A stretch of 54,546 bases of DNA from Candidatus Niyogiibacteriota bacterium. Lineage in GTDB: Bacteria; Patescibacteriota; Minisyncoccia; HO2-45-28. Where the stretch lies: positions 1-54,546 of the forward strand of contig JACOYI010000009.1 of assembly GCA_016181935.1 (NCBI GenBank). Direction: 5' to 3'. This document shows, in pieces, positions 54,404 through 54,546 of the stretch. Below the pieces are notes generated by a model that was not told where the DNA came from, did not search any database, and saw nothing but the letters and a program-made list of their open reading frames with translations. The first letter of the stretch is position 1. Every line of letters begins with the position of its first letter. The translations under genes were made by a program, and so were the position numbers.

Positions 54404-54546
54404 TACATTCGCGCTACTGCGCTCAGCACCTCCTTCGTCTTCGCTCAGTCGGGCCGCTGGGAATCGCCCCGTCATCCGACGGGGCGCCCTATCGAATGAT
54501 AGGGCGAACCTCACCCATCCTAATGCTCTCTTTGTCGGGCCGCTGG
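54404..54546. repeat. tRNA-adjacent repeat copy, two perfect hairpins and a GTCGGGCCGCTGG direct repeat at the window edge
   Basis: TACATTCGCGCTACTGCGCTCAGCACCTCCTTCGTCTTCGCTCAGTCGGGCCGCTGG; CCCCGTC-atcc-GACGGGG; CGCCCTATC-gaat-GATAGGGCG. Confidence 0.7.

Noticed and set aside
1-54546. CRISPR arrays, rRNA genes, IS transposases or prophage modules
   Set aside because: None seen on either strand; the LAGLIDADG gene is the only recognisable mobile-element protein.

Overview
A dense, small-genome bacterial segment that looks like Patescibacteria/CPR. This is an inference from gene content and from repeat elements that run into genes. It carries about 45 confident CDSs and 9 intact tRNA genes (Leu-UAG, Val-UAC, Phe-GAA, Gly-GCC, Val-GAC, Arg-UCU, Gly-UCC, Pro-UGG, Ala-CGC). 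Core content includes most of a purine pathway (purD', purM, an AICAR-transformylase-only purH, purB, purN, purC, purL in two frames, purQ), pyrF and pyrD. A type IV pilus/secretion cluster with a two-component system runs from about 19.1 to 28.7 kb. Housekeeping genes include valS, tsaD, rluD-like, nusA, hppA, tig, clpP, gpmI, rny, HU and yraN. The most interesting items are: (1) an indoleamine 2,3-dioxygenase-like protein (15588-16814), apparently without the canonical proximal heme histidine, preceded by a truncated tandem paralog and an isolated acyl-CoA dehydrogenase; (2) a cluster of five parS-like palindromes plus a perfect DnaA box around 47.6-48.7 kb; (3) a 5'-half tRNA-Leu relic next to a LAGLIDADG endonuclease that runs into an intact tRNA-Leu; (4) a novel exported domain shared by two proteins; (5) short repeats translated inside ValRS, TsaD and a pilus protein; (6) tRNA-adjacent repeats and palindromes; (7) several frameshifted or internally deleted genes (purD, purL, an ICL/PEP-mutase family gene). 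All family calls are by eye from the sequence; no database search was run.
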